The notes beneath the pieces were generated by a model that was given only the letters and a program-made list of their open reading frames with translations, did no database searches and was not told the origin of the DNA. Shown piece by piece: positions 49,737 to 58,247 of a stretch of DNA of 64,000 bases (position 1 is its first letter; each line of letters starts with the position of its first letter). Source of the DNA: CAVYPR01 sp963770505 (GTDB taxonomy: Bacteria; Actinomycetota; Acidimicrobiia; Acidimicrobiales; RAAP-2); NCBI GenBank assembly GCA_963770505.1, contig CAVYPR010000001.1, forward strand, positions 1,302,001-1,366,000. Reading direction: 5' to 3'. A program made the translations under genes and the position numbers.

Positions 49737-49925
49737 CGGAGATCTTCCTAACCGGTCACATCGATCGTGTCAACGGGTCGACTCCGTGCCGGCACGGCCC
49801 CGCCCTCGCCTCAGGATCGATACTTCTTCTTCAGGGCATCGTCGACGCCTCCCGTTCCCCGGCCGAGCCGGACCCCGCTCACCCCGACGTGCCCGCCATC
49901 TCACTCTGGCCGCCGGCCGTTGTCG

Positions 49926-51059
49926 CTAGCCGACCAGGATGGTGACTCCGGCGTTGGCCCCCCGTCCCACGGTGTGCGACAGGGCCACCCGGGCCCCCTC
50001 GACCTGCCGGGGGCCGGCACTCCCCCGCAGCTGGCGGACGAGCTCGACCACCTGGCCCAGTCCCGAGGCGCCGAGCGGCTCCCCCTTGGAGAGCAGCCCG
50101 CCGCTGGGGTTGACCGGCAACTGGCCGCCGAGGGCGGTGGCACCCGACTCGAGCAGCGCGGCGGAGCCACCCGCCGGGCACAGGCCGAGCTCCTCGTAGG
50201 CCAGGAGCTCGCGGGCGGCGTCGGTGTCCTGGCACTCCACCACGTCGAGGTCGCTCGGGCCGACCCCGGCCTCCTCGTAGGCGGCGGCGGCGGCCAGCTC
50301 GGTGGCCGAGGGCACGGTGTCGTCGCCGGTGCCGGCCATCGGCGTCGACTCGCTGAGCACCGGGCCCGACAGGTGGGACCGCAGGACGGCGGAGGCCAGG
50401 CGCACCCCGCCGCGCCCTCCCCGGGCGGCGTGCAGGACCACGGCCGCCGCGCCCTCGTTGGGCGTACAGAGCATCCAGAGGTGGAGCGGCTCGCAGATGA
50501 CCCTCGAGCCGAGCACCGACGCGGCGTCGACCGGGGACCGGAACATGGCCTCGGGGTTGTGGCTCCCCTGGGCGCGGTTCTTCACCACCACCGCCGCCAG
50601 GTGGTCCTTGGTCACCCCCGAGTCCACCATGAGCCGCTGGGCCCGCAGGGCGAAGTAGGCGGGGGCGGGCGAGAAGCCCGCCTCCTCCTGCCACGGGGCG
50701 AAGAACGAGGAGCGGATGATGCCCTTGGGCATCTTCTCCAGGCCGAAGACGAGCACCGTCTCGTACTGCCCACTGGCGATGGCCCCGGCGGCCATCATGA
50801 GGGCGGCGGCGCCGCTGGCGCACCCCGCCTCGACGTCGATGATGGGCGGCCCGGTCATCCCGAGGGCCCCGAGCACCTTGTGGCCCGAGGCCACCCCGCC
50901 GTAGGCGGTGCCGCAGAAGGCGGCCTGGAAACCGCCCCGCCCGATCCCGGCCTCGGCCAGGGCGCGGCCGACGGCGGCCACCCCCATGTCGGTGACCGAG
51001 ACGTCGGGGAACCGCCCGAACTGGTGCATGCCCACCCCGGCCACTTCGACCCCGTTCAC
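49926..51059 (-). CDS. Thiolase (SCP-x / lipid-transfer type) with intact Cys
   Basis: 377 residues from GTG 51059, with the start overlapping the DUF35 stop (GTGA). VEVAGVGMHQFGRFPDVSV opens; IIDVEAGCASGAAALMMAAG carries the nucleophilic Cys in GCASG; VVECQDTDAARELLAYEELG and SGGLLSKGEPLGASGLGQ close. The usual His of GGxxxxGHPxGxxG is Glu here (GEPLGASG), a variant seen in some SCP-x-like proteins. It is therefore a CoA thiolase or condensing enzyme rather than an Ltp2-type aldolase, in contrast with the pair at 29868-31513. It works with the overlapping DUF35 protein. Confidence 0.87.
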   Translation of the reverse strand: MNGVEVAGVGMHQFGRFPDVSVTDMGVAAVGRALAEAGIGRGGFQAAFCGTAYGGVASGHKVLGALGMTGPPIIDVEAGCASGAAALMMAAGAIASGQYETVLVFGLEKMPKGIIRSSFFAPWQEEAGFSPAPAYFALRAQRLMVDSGVTKDHLAAVVVKNRAQGSHNPEAMFRSPVDAASVLGSRVICEPLHLWMLCTPNEGAAAVVLHAARGGRGGVRLASAVLRSHLSGPVLSESTPMAGTGDDTVPSATELAAAAAYEEAGVGPSDLDVVECQDTDAARELLAYEELGLCPAGGSAALLESGATALGGQLPVNPSGGLLSKGEPLGASGLGQVVELVRQLRGSAGPRQVEGARVALSHTVGRGANAGVTILVG

Positions 51060-51502
51060 CGGCGCTCCGCGGGGGGCTCGGGCGAGAAGGCGTAGGTGAC
51101 CACCTGGCGCCCCTCGTCGTCGGTGTGCAGTGGGACCACGACCAGGTGCATGGGCTGGCCGGCGGTGAGCCGCGACGGGTCGGCCTCGGTCAGCCGGCCC
51201 AGCACGCGCAACCCCTGGGGCAGCTCGACCACCCCGAAGCCGTAGGGGACGTCGCCCCGGTAGCCGGGTGGCGCGGCGTTGACCGCCGTCCACGCCCACA
51301 GCCGCCCGTCCCCGGGCAGCTCGACGCGCACCGAGCCCGAGAGCGCGCAGTAGGGGCAGACGCTGGCCCGCGGGAAGTGGTGGTGTCCGCAGCCCGGGCA
51401 GTGGCTGGCCAACAGCCGCGGCGGTGTGTCCTCGAAGAGCCCCTCGTGCACCGCCACCGCCTCTGCCACCCCGGCAATGTACCGCCGGTGGAGGACGGCC
51501 AC
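51056..51502 (-). CDS. DUF35 zinc-ribbon/OB-fold protein, partner of the thiolase
   Basis: 148 residues. Zinc ribbon CPGCGHHHFPRASVCPYC (four cysteines) and OB fold LWAWTAVNAAPPGYRG with VVELPQGLRVLGRL. 4-bp overlap with the following thiolase. It parallels the DUF35/thiolase arrangement at 29868-31513, which has the opposite orientation and a Cys-less thiolase. Confidence 0.88.
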   Translation of the reverse strand: MAVLHRRYIAGVAEAVAVHEGLFEDTPPRLLASHCPGCGHHHFPRASVCPYCALSGSVRVELPGDGRLWAWTAVNAAPPGYRGDVPYGFGVVELPQGLRVLGRLTEADPSRLTAGQPMHLVVVPLHTDDEGRQVVTYAFSPEPPAERR

Positions 51503-51514
51503 GGCGCCGCCCCG

Positions 51515-52144
51515 TCAGGAGCCTGCCCGGCCCCTCCACTCGTCGGCCAGCAAGGCGTAGAGGAGACCGTCGGTCCACTCGCCCTTCAAGAACTCGTTCT
51601 CTCGCAGGTGGGCCTCCCGGCGCATGCCGATCTTCGCCATCACCCTCGCCGAGGCGAGGTTGCGGGCGTCGCACTGGGCCTCGATGCGGTGGAACCCGAC
51701 GATCTCGAAGCCCATGGCGCACAGCGCCACGGCACCTTCGCTGGCCAGCCCCCGGCCGGCGAAGCGCGGGCCCACCACGTAGCCGATCTCCCCGCGCCGG
51801 TCGCGGTCGCTGCGGTGGAAGAGGGACATCTCGCCCACGAACTGTCCGGTGTCGCGCAGCTCGGCGGCCAGCTTCAGCTCGTCCCCCTCGTGCCCGAAGG
51901 CGACCGGCCCCAGCCTCTTGGCCAGCGCCTCGTCGACGTTCCCGGGCCCCCACGGCTCGCTGTAGAGGTAGCGCACGACGGCGGGGTCCGAGAAGAGCTC
52001 GAAGAGCGGGCCCGCATCGTCCTGGCTGTAGCGGCGCAGGCGCAGGCGCGCCGTGTCCACCGGCAGGTCGTCGTCGCGCAGGGTGCGCCCGGCGGGGTGG
52101 CCACCGCCGTGCGGGCCTTGCTCAGACGCGTCGTTCACCCCCAC
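51515..52144 (-). CDS. GNAT family acetyltransferase (RimJ/RimL-like)
   Basis: 209 residues from GTG 52144; GTG 52138 is also possible. LPVDTARLRLRRYSQDDA is the usual opening of RimJ/RimL-type GNATs. GEIGYVVGPRFAGRGLASEGAVALC holds the acetyl-CoA loop, and ARNLASARVMAKIGMRREAHLREN the conserved NxxSxxxxxKxGF-like motif. It would acetylate a protein N-terminus or a small amine. 12 bp upstream of the DUF35 gene on the same strand. Confidence 0.88.
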   Translation of the reverse strand: MGVNDASEQGPHGGGHPAGRTLRDDDLPVDTARLRLRRYSQDDAGPLFELFSDPAVVRYLYSEPWGPGNVDEALAKRLGPVAFGHEGDELKLAAELRDTGQFVGEMSLFHRSDRDRRGEIGYVVGPRFAGRGLASEGAVALCAMGFEIVGFHRIEAQCDARNLASARVMAKIGMRREAHLRENEFLKGEWTDGLLYALLADEWRGRAGS

Positions 52145-52212
52145 ATGTCAGCACGCGCGCCGCGGGGGCGAGGGCAACGGTGTGGCCGGGCGGCGGGGGG
52201 GAAGGTGGAACG

Positions 52213-52259
52213 CCCTTCGGGGGCGTCGCGCCGACTCGGCGCGACGCCCGCCCGAAGGG
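52213..52259 (-). terminator. Long GC hairpin downstream of the aldehyde dehydrogenase gene
   Basis: GGGCGTCGCGCC (52221-52232) and GGCGCGACGCCC (52238-52249) are perfect 12-bp arms around GACTC. CCCTTCGG (from 52213) and CCGAAGGG (to 52259) extend the stem past a small bulge. It lies in the 404-bp gap 52145-52548 between the 3' end of the aldehyde dehydrogenase and the start of the GNAT gene; no gene is seen in that gap. Confidence 0.7.
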
Positions 52260-52275
52260 GCTCCTCCCCTCCCTG

Positions 52276-52312
52276 GGCGGTTGTGCCCCCCTCCGAATCT
52301 CGCACAACCGCC
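52276..52312 (-). terminator. Second hairpin downstream of the aldehyde dehydrogenase gene
   Basis: GGCGGTTGTGC (52276-52286) and GCACAACCGCC (52302-52312) are perfect 11-bp arms with a 15-nt loop. Read on the minus strand it comes first after the dehydrogenase. Tandem hairpins make readthrough unlikely. The 15-nt loop is long for a terminator, so a protein-binding inverted repeat for the GNAT promoter is an alternative. Confidence 0.6.
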
Positions 52313-52548
52313 AACCTCGCCGCGGTCCCCGCCCGATGAGTCGGTTCCCACCGGGGCCGCCCGAACGTTGTACCCGATCACCTGTCAATCCGCAATGGTC
52401 TGCAAAAATTTGACCATCCATTGAGATTGTCGCCGACGCGCTCCAGGTCAGCGGCGTGCCACGGCCGGACGCGGCCGCACACGTGATACATCCGCGGTGG
52501 TGGCCGGCGAGCGCGGCGCGGCGCTTCCGGCGCGCGCGGGACCGGCCC

Positions 52549-54060
52549 TCACGAGAGACCGACGGCGACCGTCTTCACCTCGGTGAAGGCCTCGATCGAG
52601 TCCCAGCCCCCTTCACGACCGAGGCCCGACGACTTGTAGCCGCCGAACGGCGTGTTGGGCATCACCGTGTACTCGTTGATCCCCACGGTGCCGGCCCGCA
52701 CGGCCCGGGCCACGCGGAAGGCCCGCCCCATGTCGGTGGTGTAGATCCCCGCACCCAGGCCGTAGTCCGTGTCGTTGGCCAGCGCCACCGCCTCCTCCTC
52801 GGTGTCGAACGGCATGGCCACCAGCACCGGTCCGAACACCTCGTCGCGGGCGACCGTCATCGAGTTGTCCACGTCGGCGAAGAGCGTGGGGTTGACGAAG
52901 TTGCCCTGGGCGAGGTCCCCGCCCGGGCGGTCGCCGCCGGCCACCAGGCGCGCCCCCTCGGACGGGGCCCGCTCGATGAAGCCGAGCACCCGCTCGAGCT
53001 GCCGTTGGTTGATGATGGCCCCCGAGGTGGTGGCCGGGTCGAAGGGGTCCCCGAGGGTGACCATCTCGGTCATGCCGGCCGCCGCCGCCACGAACTCGTC
53101 GTAGACGGGGCGCTGCACCAGCGACCGGGTCTGGCAGACGCAGCCCTGGCCCGAGACGCCCATCGACACCATGCCCATGGCCACCATGGCCGCACCCGGG
53201 ATGCTGGCCGCGTCGGCGAAGACGATGCTCGGGCTCTTCCCCCCCAGCTCGAGGGTGACCCGCTTGATGCCTCCGGCACTGGCGGCGAGGATCCGCTGGC
53301 CGACCGCCCGGCTCCCGGTGAAGGTGACCTTGTCCACCCCCGGGTGGGTGACCAGCGCTTCGCCGGTGGGGTCGCCGGGCCCGGGCACGAGGTTGAACAC
53401 CCCGGCGGGCACGCCGGCCTCCTCGATCAGCTCGGTCAGCCGCAGCGAGGTCAGCACGGCGTACTCGGACGGCTTGAGCACCACGGTGCACCCGGCGGCG
53501 AGGGCCGGGGCCACCTTCTGGGCGAACAGCATCATCGGCGCGTTCCACGGGATCACCGCGCCGACCACCCCCACCGGCTCGCGGAAGCTCATCATCTGGA
53601 CCTCCCCGCCGGTGGGCGCGGCGTCGTAGGAGGGGTAGGTGCTGCCGCAGATCTTGTCGATCCACCCGGCGTGGTGGTCGAAGATGGCCGCGGCCATGGC
53701 GCTGGAGACCACCGCCAGCGAACTGAAGGCGACGGGCATGCCGTTCTCCAGCGTCTGGAGGAGGTTGAGCTCCTCGCCGTGCTGGTCGATGAGCGACACC
53801 AGCCGTTGCATGATCGCCTTGCGGTCGCGGGCGTGCATGGTGGGCCAGGGACCCTCGTCGAAGGCTCGCCGGGCGGCCCGCACGGCCCGGTCGACGTCGG
53901 CCGCCGAACCCACGGCGAAGGTGGTCACCACCTCGTTGGTCGCCGGGTTGCCCTGCTCCCAGGTGCCGCCGTCGGAGGCCTCGGACCAGCTCCCGTCGAT
54001 GAAGAGCCGTCCGGTCCCCACCCCCAGCCGGTCACGCTGGCCGAGCACGGTCATGGTCAT
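52549..54060 (-). CDS. NAD(P)-dependent aldehyde dehydrogenase
   Basis: 503 residues. All landmarks are present: VIPWNAPMMLFAQKVAPALA, VVLKPSEYAVL (Lys/Ser), FTGSRAVGQRI, TLELGGKSPSIVF (general-base Glu), SGQGCVCQTRS (catalytic Cys near residue 300), EVFGPVLVAMPFDTEEEA and PFGGYKSSGLGREGG. ALDH-superfamily class as in betaine/aromatic aldehyde dehydrogenases. It oxidises an aldehyde to the acid. Monocistronic, followed by two hairpins; the 102-bp gap to the acyl-CoA dehydrogenase is ordinary. Confidence 0.93.
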   Translation of the reverse strand: MTMTVLGQRDRLGVGTGRLFIDGSWSEASDGGTWEQGNPATNEVVTTFAVGSAADVDRAVRAARRAFDEGPWPTMHARDRKAIMQRLVSLIDQHGEELNLLQTLENGMPVAFSSLAVVSSAMAAAIFDHHAGWIDKICGSTYPSYDAAPTGGEVQMMSFREPVGVVGAVIPWNAPMMLFAQKVAPALAAGCTVVLKPSEYAVLTSLRLTELIEEAGVPAGVFNLVPGPGDPTGEALVTHPGVDKVTFTGSRAVGQRILAASAGGIKRVTLELGGKSPSIVFADAASIPGAAMVAMGMVSMGVSGQGCVCQTRSLVQRPVYDEFVAAAAGMTEMVTLGDPFDPATTSGAIINQRQLERVLGFIERAPSEGARLVAGGDRPGGDLAQGNFVNPTLFADVDNSMTVARDEVFGPVLVAMPFDTEEEAVALANDTDYGLGAGIYTTDMGRAFRVARAVRAGTVGINEYTVMPNTPFGGYKSSGLGREGGWDSIEAFTEVKTVAVGLS

Positions 54061-54162
54061 GGTGCCTCCCGAGGGGACGTCGCCCCGGTCGGGCGCAACG
54101 TCACCGGCACCTTACCGTCGGGCTGCAGGAACCTCGCGGCCCGCAGCCGGCCCCATCGGCGG

Positions 54163-56382
54163 TTACGACCCGGGTTCGGGGTCTCGGGGCTGGCCCAGGA
54201 TCCGCTCGGCCATGACGTTGCGCTGGACCTCGCTGGTGCCCCCGGCGATGGTGAGGCAACGGGTGGCCAGGAAGCCGTCGACCCACCGGCGGTCGTTGCC
54301 CTCGAGCACCGCCGCCGCCGGACCGGCGAGGGCCATGCCGATCTCCTGGACCCGCTGCTCGTGCTCGGCGCCGAGCAGCTTGCGCACGCTGGCCCCCGGT
54401 CCGGGGTCCGTGCCCGAGAGCGACCGCAGCGTGGCCCGGTGTCCCATGAGCCGCAGCGCCTGGGCCTCGGCCAGGAGGGCCCCGACCGCCAGCGCCGCCC
54501 CGGCCGGCGCGGCCTCGCCCAGCTTGGAGAGGCGACGAAGCACCTGCTCGACCCCGGTCCCGAAGGTCGACCCGGTCGACATCGACACCCGCTCGTTGGC
54601 CAGGGTGGTGCGGGCGATGGCCCATCCCCCGCCCGGCGCGCCGATGACGCAGTCGTCGCCCACGAAGACGTCGGTGAGGAAGACCTCGTTGAACAGGGCG
54701 GCCCCGGTGAGCTCGCGCAGGGGGCGCACCTCGACCCCCTCGGAGCGCATGTCGAGCACGAAGTAGGTGATGCCCTGGTGCTTGGGGACCGACGGGTCGG
54801 TCCGGGCCAGGCAGATGCCCCAGTCGGACTTCTGGGCCATCGAGGTCCACACCTTCTGGCCGTTCAGCACCCACCCGCCGTCCACCCGGTCCGCCCGGGT
54901 GGCCAAGCTGGCCAGGTCGGACCCGGCCCCCGGCTCGCTGAACAGCTGGCACCACCACATCCGTCCGAGGAGCGTCGGCCCGACCCACCGTTCCTGCTGC
55001 TCGGGGGAGCCGTGGGAGATGAGGGTGGGCAGCGCCCAGGCACCGACGCCGATGTGGGGCCGGTGGAGCCCCGCCCGGTGCAGTTCGTCGTCGATCACCA
55101 GCTGCTCGAGCGCCGAGGACTCCCGCCCCCACGGCCGCGGCCAGTGGGGCGCCACCAGCCCGGCCGAGACCATGGCCTCGCGCTGTGCCTCGCCCTCGAG
55201 GGCGGCCACCTCGGCCATCAGGGGGGCGAGCTCGGCCCGGATGGCCTCGGCCTCCTCGGGCAGGTCGGCGGCGAGGGGCCGGCGCGCCCCGGCCAGGGCC
55301 AGCTCGGCCACCCGCTGGGCCAGCGGGCCCGGGCCCGGCGTCCCCCCCTCCCCCAGGAGCTGGCGGTCCGAGAGGCCGCGTCGCAGGTAGAGATGGGCGT
55401 CGTGCTCCCAGGTGAAGCCGATCCCGCCCAGGATCTGCACGCAGTCCTTGGCGCAGTCGGCCAGGCCGTCGAGGCAGACCGCTCCGGCGATGGCCGCGGC
55501 CAGCGCCCGCGGGCCCGGCTCGCCGTCGTCGGGCGCGTCCCAGGCCACGGCGGCGTCCCAGGCCACCGCCTCCATCTGCTCCACCACCACCAGCATGTCG
55601 GCCAGCTTGTGCTTGATGGCCTGGAACTGGCCGATGGGCCGGCCGAACTGGACGCGGACCTTGGCGTAGTCCGAGGCGGTGTCGAGGCACCAGCGGGCGG
55701 CCCCGGCCGACTCGGCGGCCCCGATCACCAGGGCCAGGTCCCCCACCGTCTCGGGGGCCAGGCCGGCCAGCACCCGGGCGGCCGGCACCCGGGCCCCGTG
55801 GACCACCACGGTGCCCAGCGGGCGCGTCGGGTCGAGCGCCTCGGCCGCCGTCACCTCCACCGGGTCCGCCTCGGCGTCGAGCAGGCACCAGCCGTGGCCG
55901 GACACCGGCAGCAGGAGCCATCGGGCCACCGGGGCCCCGACCACCGGGGCCAGCTCGCCGCTGACCACCAGCGAGCCGTCGTCGCCGGCCACGCCGTCGA
56001 GGGCGCCGGGGCCGAAGTGGACCCCAGCCGGCTCGGTGCCGTCGGCCAGGCCGCCAAGGGCGGTCGAGGCACCTTCTTCGTCCGCCAGCGACAGGGCGGC
56101 CGAGGCCACCAGGGTGGGGAGGAGCGGCCCGGGCAGAAGGGCCCGGCCCAGCTCCTCGGCGACCACGGCCAGCTCGACCAGGCCGAACCCCTCACCGCCG
56201 TGCTCCTCGGCCAGGTGCAGACCGAGCCATCCCTGGCCGGCCATCTCGGTGAAGGCCTTGGGCAGCTCGGCCGGGTCGGCCTCGAAGGTCGCCCGGGGGA
56301 CCTCCGGCGGGCAGTGCCCCTCCAGCCATCGGCGCACCGTGCGGCGCAGGTCCTCGTGCTCGGCGGTGGTCCCGACGGCCAT
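54163..56382 (-). CDS. Two-domain acyl-CoA dehydrogenase (FadE34-like)
   Basis: 739 residues, twice the normal length: two acyl-CoA dehydrogenase units in tandem. The first (about 1-350) ends with AKVRVQFGRPIGQFQAIKHKLADM and CAKDCVQILGGIGFTWEHDA, which match the helical domain. The second (about 390-739) has QLFSEPGAGSDLASLATRADR and the FAD-binding NGQKVWTSMAQ, and ends RCLTIAGGTSEVQRNVMAERILG. The fused form substitutes for a heterotetramer, as in sterol side-chain FadE34 of mycobacteria. The gene overlaps the ferredoxin by 1 bp (TGATG), an unusual coupling for this family. Substrate is likely a CoA ester of a branched or polycyclic acid. Confidence 0.9.
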   Translation of the reverse strand: MAVGTTAEHEDLRRTVRRWLEGHCPPEVPRATFEADPAELPKAFTEMAGQGWLGLHLAEEHGGEGFGLVELAVVAEELGRALLPGPLLPTLVASAALSLADEEGASTALGGLADGTEPAGVHFGPGALDGVAGDDGSLVVSGELAPVVGAPVARWLLLPVSGHGWCLLDAEADPVEVTAAEALDPTRPLGTVVVHGARVPAARVLAGLAPETVGDLALVIGAAESAGAARWCLDTASDYAKVRVQFGRPIGQFQAIKHKLADMLVVVEQMEAVAWDAAVAWDAPDDGEPGPRALAAAIAGAVCLDGLADCAKDCVQILGGIGFTWEHDAHLYLRRGLSDRQLLGEGGTPGPGPLAQRVAELALAGARRPLAADLPEEAEAIRAELAPLMAEVAALEGEAQREAMVSAGLVAPHWPRPWGRESSALEQLVIDDELHRAGLHRPHIGVGAWALPTLISHGSPEQQERWVGPTLLGRMWWCQLFSEPGAGSDLASLATRADRVDGGWVLNGQKVWTSMAQKSDWGICLARTDPSVPKHQGITYFVLDMRSEGVEVRPLRELTGAALFNEVFLTDVFVGDDCVIGAPGGGWAIARTTLANERVSMSTGSTFGTGVEQVLRRLSKLGEAAPAGAALAVGALLAEAQALRLMGHRATLRSLSGTDPGPGASVRKLLGAEHEQRVQEIGMALAGPAAAVLEGNDRRWVDGFLATRCLTIAGGTSEVQRNVMAERILGQPRDPEPGS

Positions 56383-56609
56383 CAGGGAGCCCCCGCGTCC
56401 AGGCGCTGGCCGTCACGCCACAGCGAGATGGCCCCGACGGGACAGCCGCCGGCCACCACCACCAGCCGCTCTTCGTCGGTGGCCTCGGGCTCGAACGTCG
56501 TTGCCCGACCGTCGTCGTCGAGGTCGAAGCTGGCCGGGGCCCAGAACAGACAGTTCCCCGAGCCCATGCACCGCTCCCGGTCGATGCTCACCGTTATGCC
56601 GTGGGTCAC
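56382..56609 (-). CDS. Small ferredoxin ([3Fe-4S]/[4Fe-4S] P450-type)
   Basis: 75 residues from GTG 56609 (GGGAGGGG upstream). VSIDRERCMGSGNCLFWAP and VVVAGGCPVGAISL give the three-cysteine pattern C-x5-C...CP of P450-type 3Fe-4S ferredoxins; the position between the first two cysteines is GSGN, without a fourth Cys. It normally passes electrons to a P450, here the gene 244 bp upstream. TGATG overlap with the acyl-CoA dehydrogenase gene. Confidence 0.87.
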   Translation of the reverse strand: MTHGITVSIDRERCMGSGNCLFWAPASFDLDDDGRATTFEPEATDEERLVVVAGGCPVGAISLWRDGQRLDAGAP

Positions 56610-56852
56610 GCCCCTCCCTTCGCTCTGGGTCTCTGCCACCACTGCGTCACCCACCTCCCGCCGCCCCCGTTTCGGCATCCTTGCTGGTGCTCGAACCGTC
56701 GGGGCGGGCGCCCGGGCGGTCGTACGCCGCCTCGCCTTGGGGCCGGGCCCCGCCCGCGGCCGTGCCGCGGCGAACCTGGGGGTCGGTCCTGCTCACCTGC
56801 GAGACGGTAGCGCCTGGCCCGAGGCCGTCGGCCATCGACGGGCCGGACCCGG

Positions 56853-58091
56853 TCAGCTGGGGGTGAAGGAGACCGGCAGGGCGATGGGCGAGCGGAAGGC
56901 GAATCCACGGATGGACACCTCCTGGCCCTCGGCGGGGTCGAGCCGCAGCCCGTCGAGGCGGTCGAGCACCGCCTCCACGGCCACCCGGGTCTCCATGCGG
57001 GCCAGGTGCATGCCCAGGCAGACGTGGACCCCGAAGCCGAAGCCCACGTGCTGGCGCACCTCGCGGAACATGTCGAAGTCGTTCGGACGCTCGTACTTGC
57101 GGGCATCGCGGTTGGCTGCGCCCAGCAGCAGGCCGACGTCGGCCCCCTTGGCCACGGGCTTGCCGGCCAGCTCGGTGTCGCGGGTCGCCCGGCGCAGGAT
57201 GATGGCCACCGGCGGCTCCCAGCGGATGGCCTCCTCGATGGCCTGGGTAAGCAGCGACCGGTCCTTCTGCACCGCCGCCATCTGGTCGGGACGGGTCAAC
57301 AGCGCGTAGAGCAGGCTGCCCGAGGCGCGGTAGGTGGTCTCCACGCCGGCCGGCAGCAGCAGGCGGAGGAACGAGTAGATCTCCTCGTCGCTGAGGCGCT
57401 GGCCGTCCACCTCGACCTGCACGAGCTCGGTGATGAGGTCGTCGCTCGGGTTCTGGCGCCGCTCGGCCAGCACGCCGGCGAAGTAGTCCCGCAGCGCCTC
57501 GGAGGCGGCCACGCCGCGGTCCCATGTGGCCGTGGCGCTGGTGATCTCGATCGCCCACCGCTGGAACTTCGGGTAGTCGTTGCGGGGAAGCCCGAGGATG
57601 CGGGCGATCACCTGGACGGGGAAGTTGAAGGTGAGCTCCTTCACGAGGTCGGCGTGGCCCCTGGCGGCGAACTGGTCGATCAGCTCGTCGACCACGGTCC
57701 GCACCAGGCTCTCCTCCCAGCGCTCGAGCATCTTCGAGCGGAAGGCCGGCGAGACCAGGGCCCGCTGCATCCGGTGCTCGGGCTCGTCCATCTGCAGGAT
57801 GGTCCGCCCCATCACCGCGCCCACCACGCCCTCGTAGACCGTGGACGAGAAGGTCTCGTTGTCCCGCAGCACCTGCACGCACTCGTCGAAGCCGAGGACG
57901 GTCACCGGCTCGACGGGTCCGAAGCTCTCCTCCGCGCCCATCCCGAGGTCGACCGGCCCCACGTGCACCGGGCTCTCGGCCAGCAGCTCGGCCATGCGGG
58001 TGAACGGGTCGAGCATGTCGCCGGCGACGGTATCCTGGAGCTCGTAGGGATCGAAGGGGACAAGCGGCTCGGCCGCTTCGGTCGTCGTCAT
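56853..58091 (-). CDS. Cytochrome P450
   Basis: 412 residues from ATG 58091. LLLPAGVETTYRASGSLLYAL is the I-helix with the oxygen-activating AGxE(T)T. The ExxR is EEAIR, and FGFGVHVCLGMHLARME is the heme loop with the cysteine ligand. The length and soluble N-terminus are standard for bacterial class I P450s. It hydroxylates a hydrophobic substrate, probably lipid or terpenoid, using the small ferredoxin encoded downstream; a ferredoxin reductase is not in the window. The divergent TetR gene (58248) is the likely regulator. Confidence 0.93.
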   Translation of the reverse strand: MTTTEAAEPLVPFDPYELQDTVAGDMLDPFTRMAELLAESPVHVGPVDLGMGAEESFGPVEPVTVLGFDECVQVLRDNETFSSTVYEGVVGAVMGRTILQMDEPEHRMQRALVSPAFRSKMLERWEESLVRTVVDELIDQFAARGHADLVKELTFNFPVQVIARILGLPRNDYPKFQRWAIEITSATATWDRGVAASEALRDYFAGVLAERRQNPSDDLITELVQVEVDGQRLSDEEIYSFLRLLLPAGVETTYRASGSLLYALLTRPDQMAAVQKDRSLLTQAIEEAIRWEPPVAIILRRATRDTELAGKPVAKGADVGLLLGAANRDARKYERPNDFDMFREVRQHVGFGFGVHVCLGMHLARMETRVAVEAVLDRLDGLRLDPAEGQEVSIRGFAFRSPIALPVSFTPS

Positions 58092-58134
58092 CTCGTTGCC
58101 TTTCCGCCTGACTGCCGGGTTGCTTTGACTATGC

Positions 58135-58158
58135 AACTTATCTCAGTAAACGTTCGCT
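58135..58158. promoter_or_regulatory. Operator/promoter region between P450 and tetR
   Basis: AGTAAACGTTCGCT (58145-58158) is an imperfect palindrome centred on AACGTT (5 of 7 arm bases match). On the minus strand TAAGTT (58140-58135) just beyond it fits TANNNT and stands 44 bp before the P450 start. The AT-rich patch contrasts with its surroundings. A TetR dimer here would block P450 transcription and possibly its own. Confidence 0.45.
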
Positions 58159-58247
58159 TGGGAATCCACCGCCGCTCTCCGCCCCTGGCCAGCGCATTTC
58201 AGACGTGATCATTCGACATTGGGCCCGCAACCGTCGAGAATAGTGTG

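Noticed and set aside
52456..57309. A 1617-codon open frame on the + strand
   Set aside because: It is antisense to the aldehyde dehydrogenase, acyl-CoA dehydrogenase and ferredoxin genes, which have complete family motifs; high GC leaves antisense frames open. Its translation is low-complexity.
58125..58153. TTGACT as -35 of a tetR promoter
   Set aside because: No acceptable -10 hexamer follows at 16-19 bp on the + strand; TAAGTT on the opposite strand is a better candidate for the P450.
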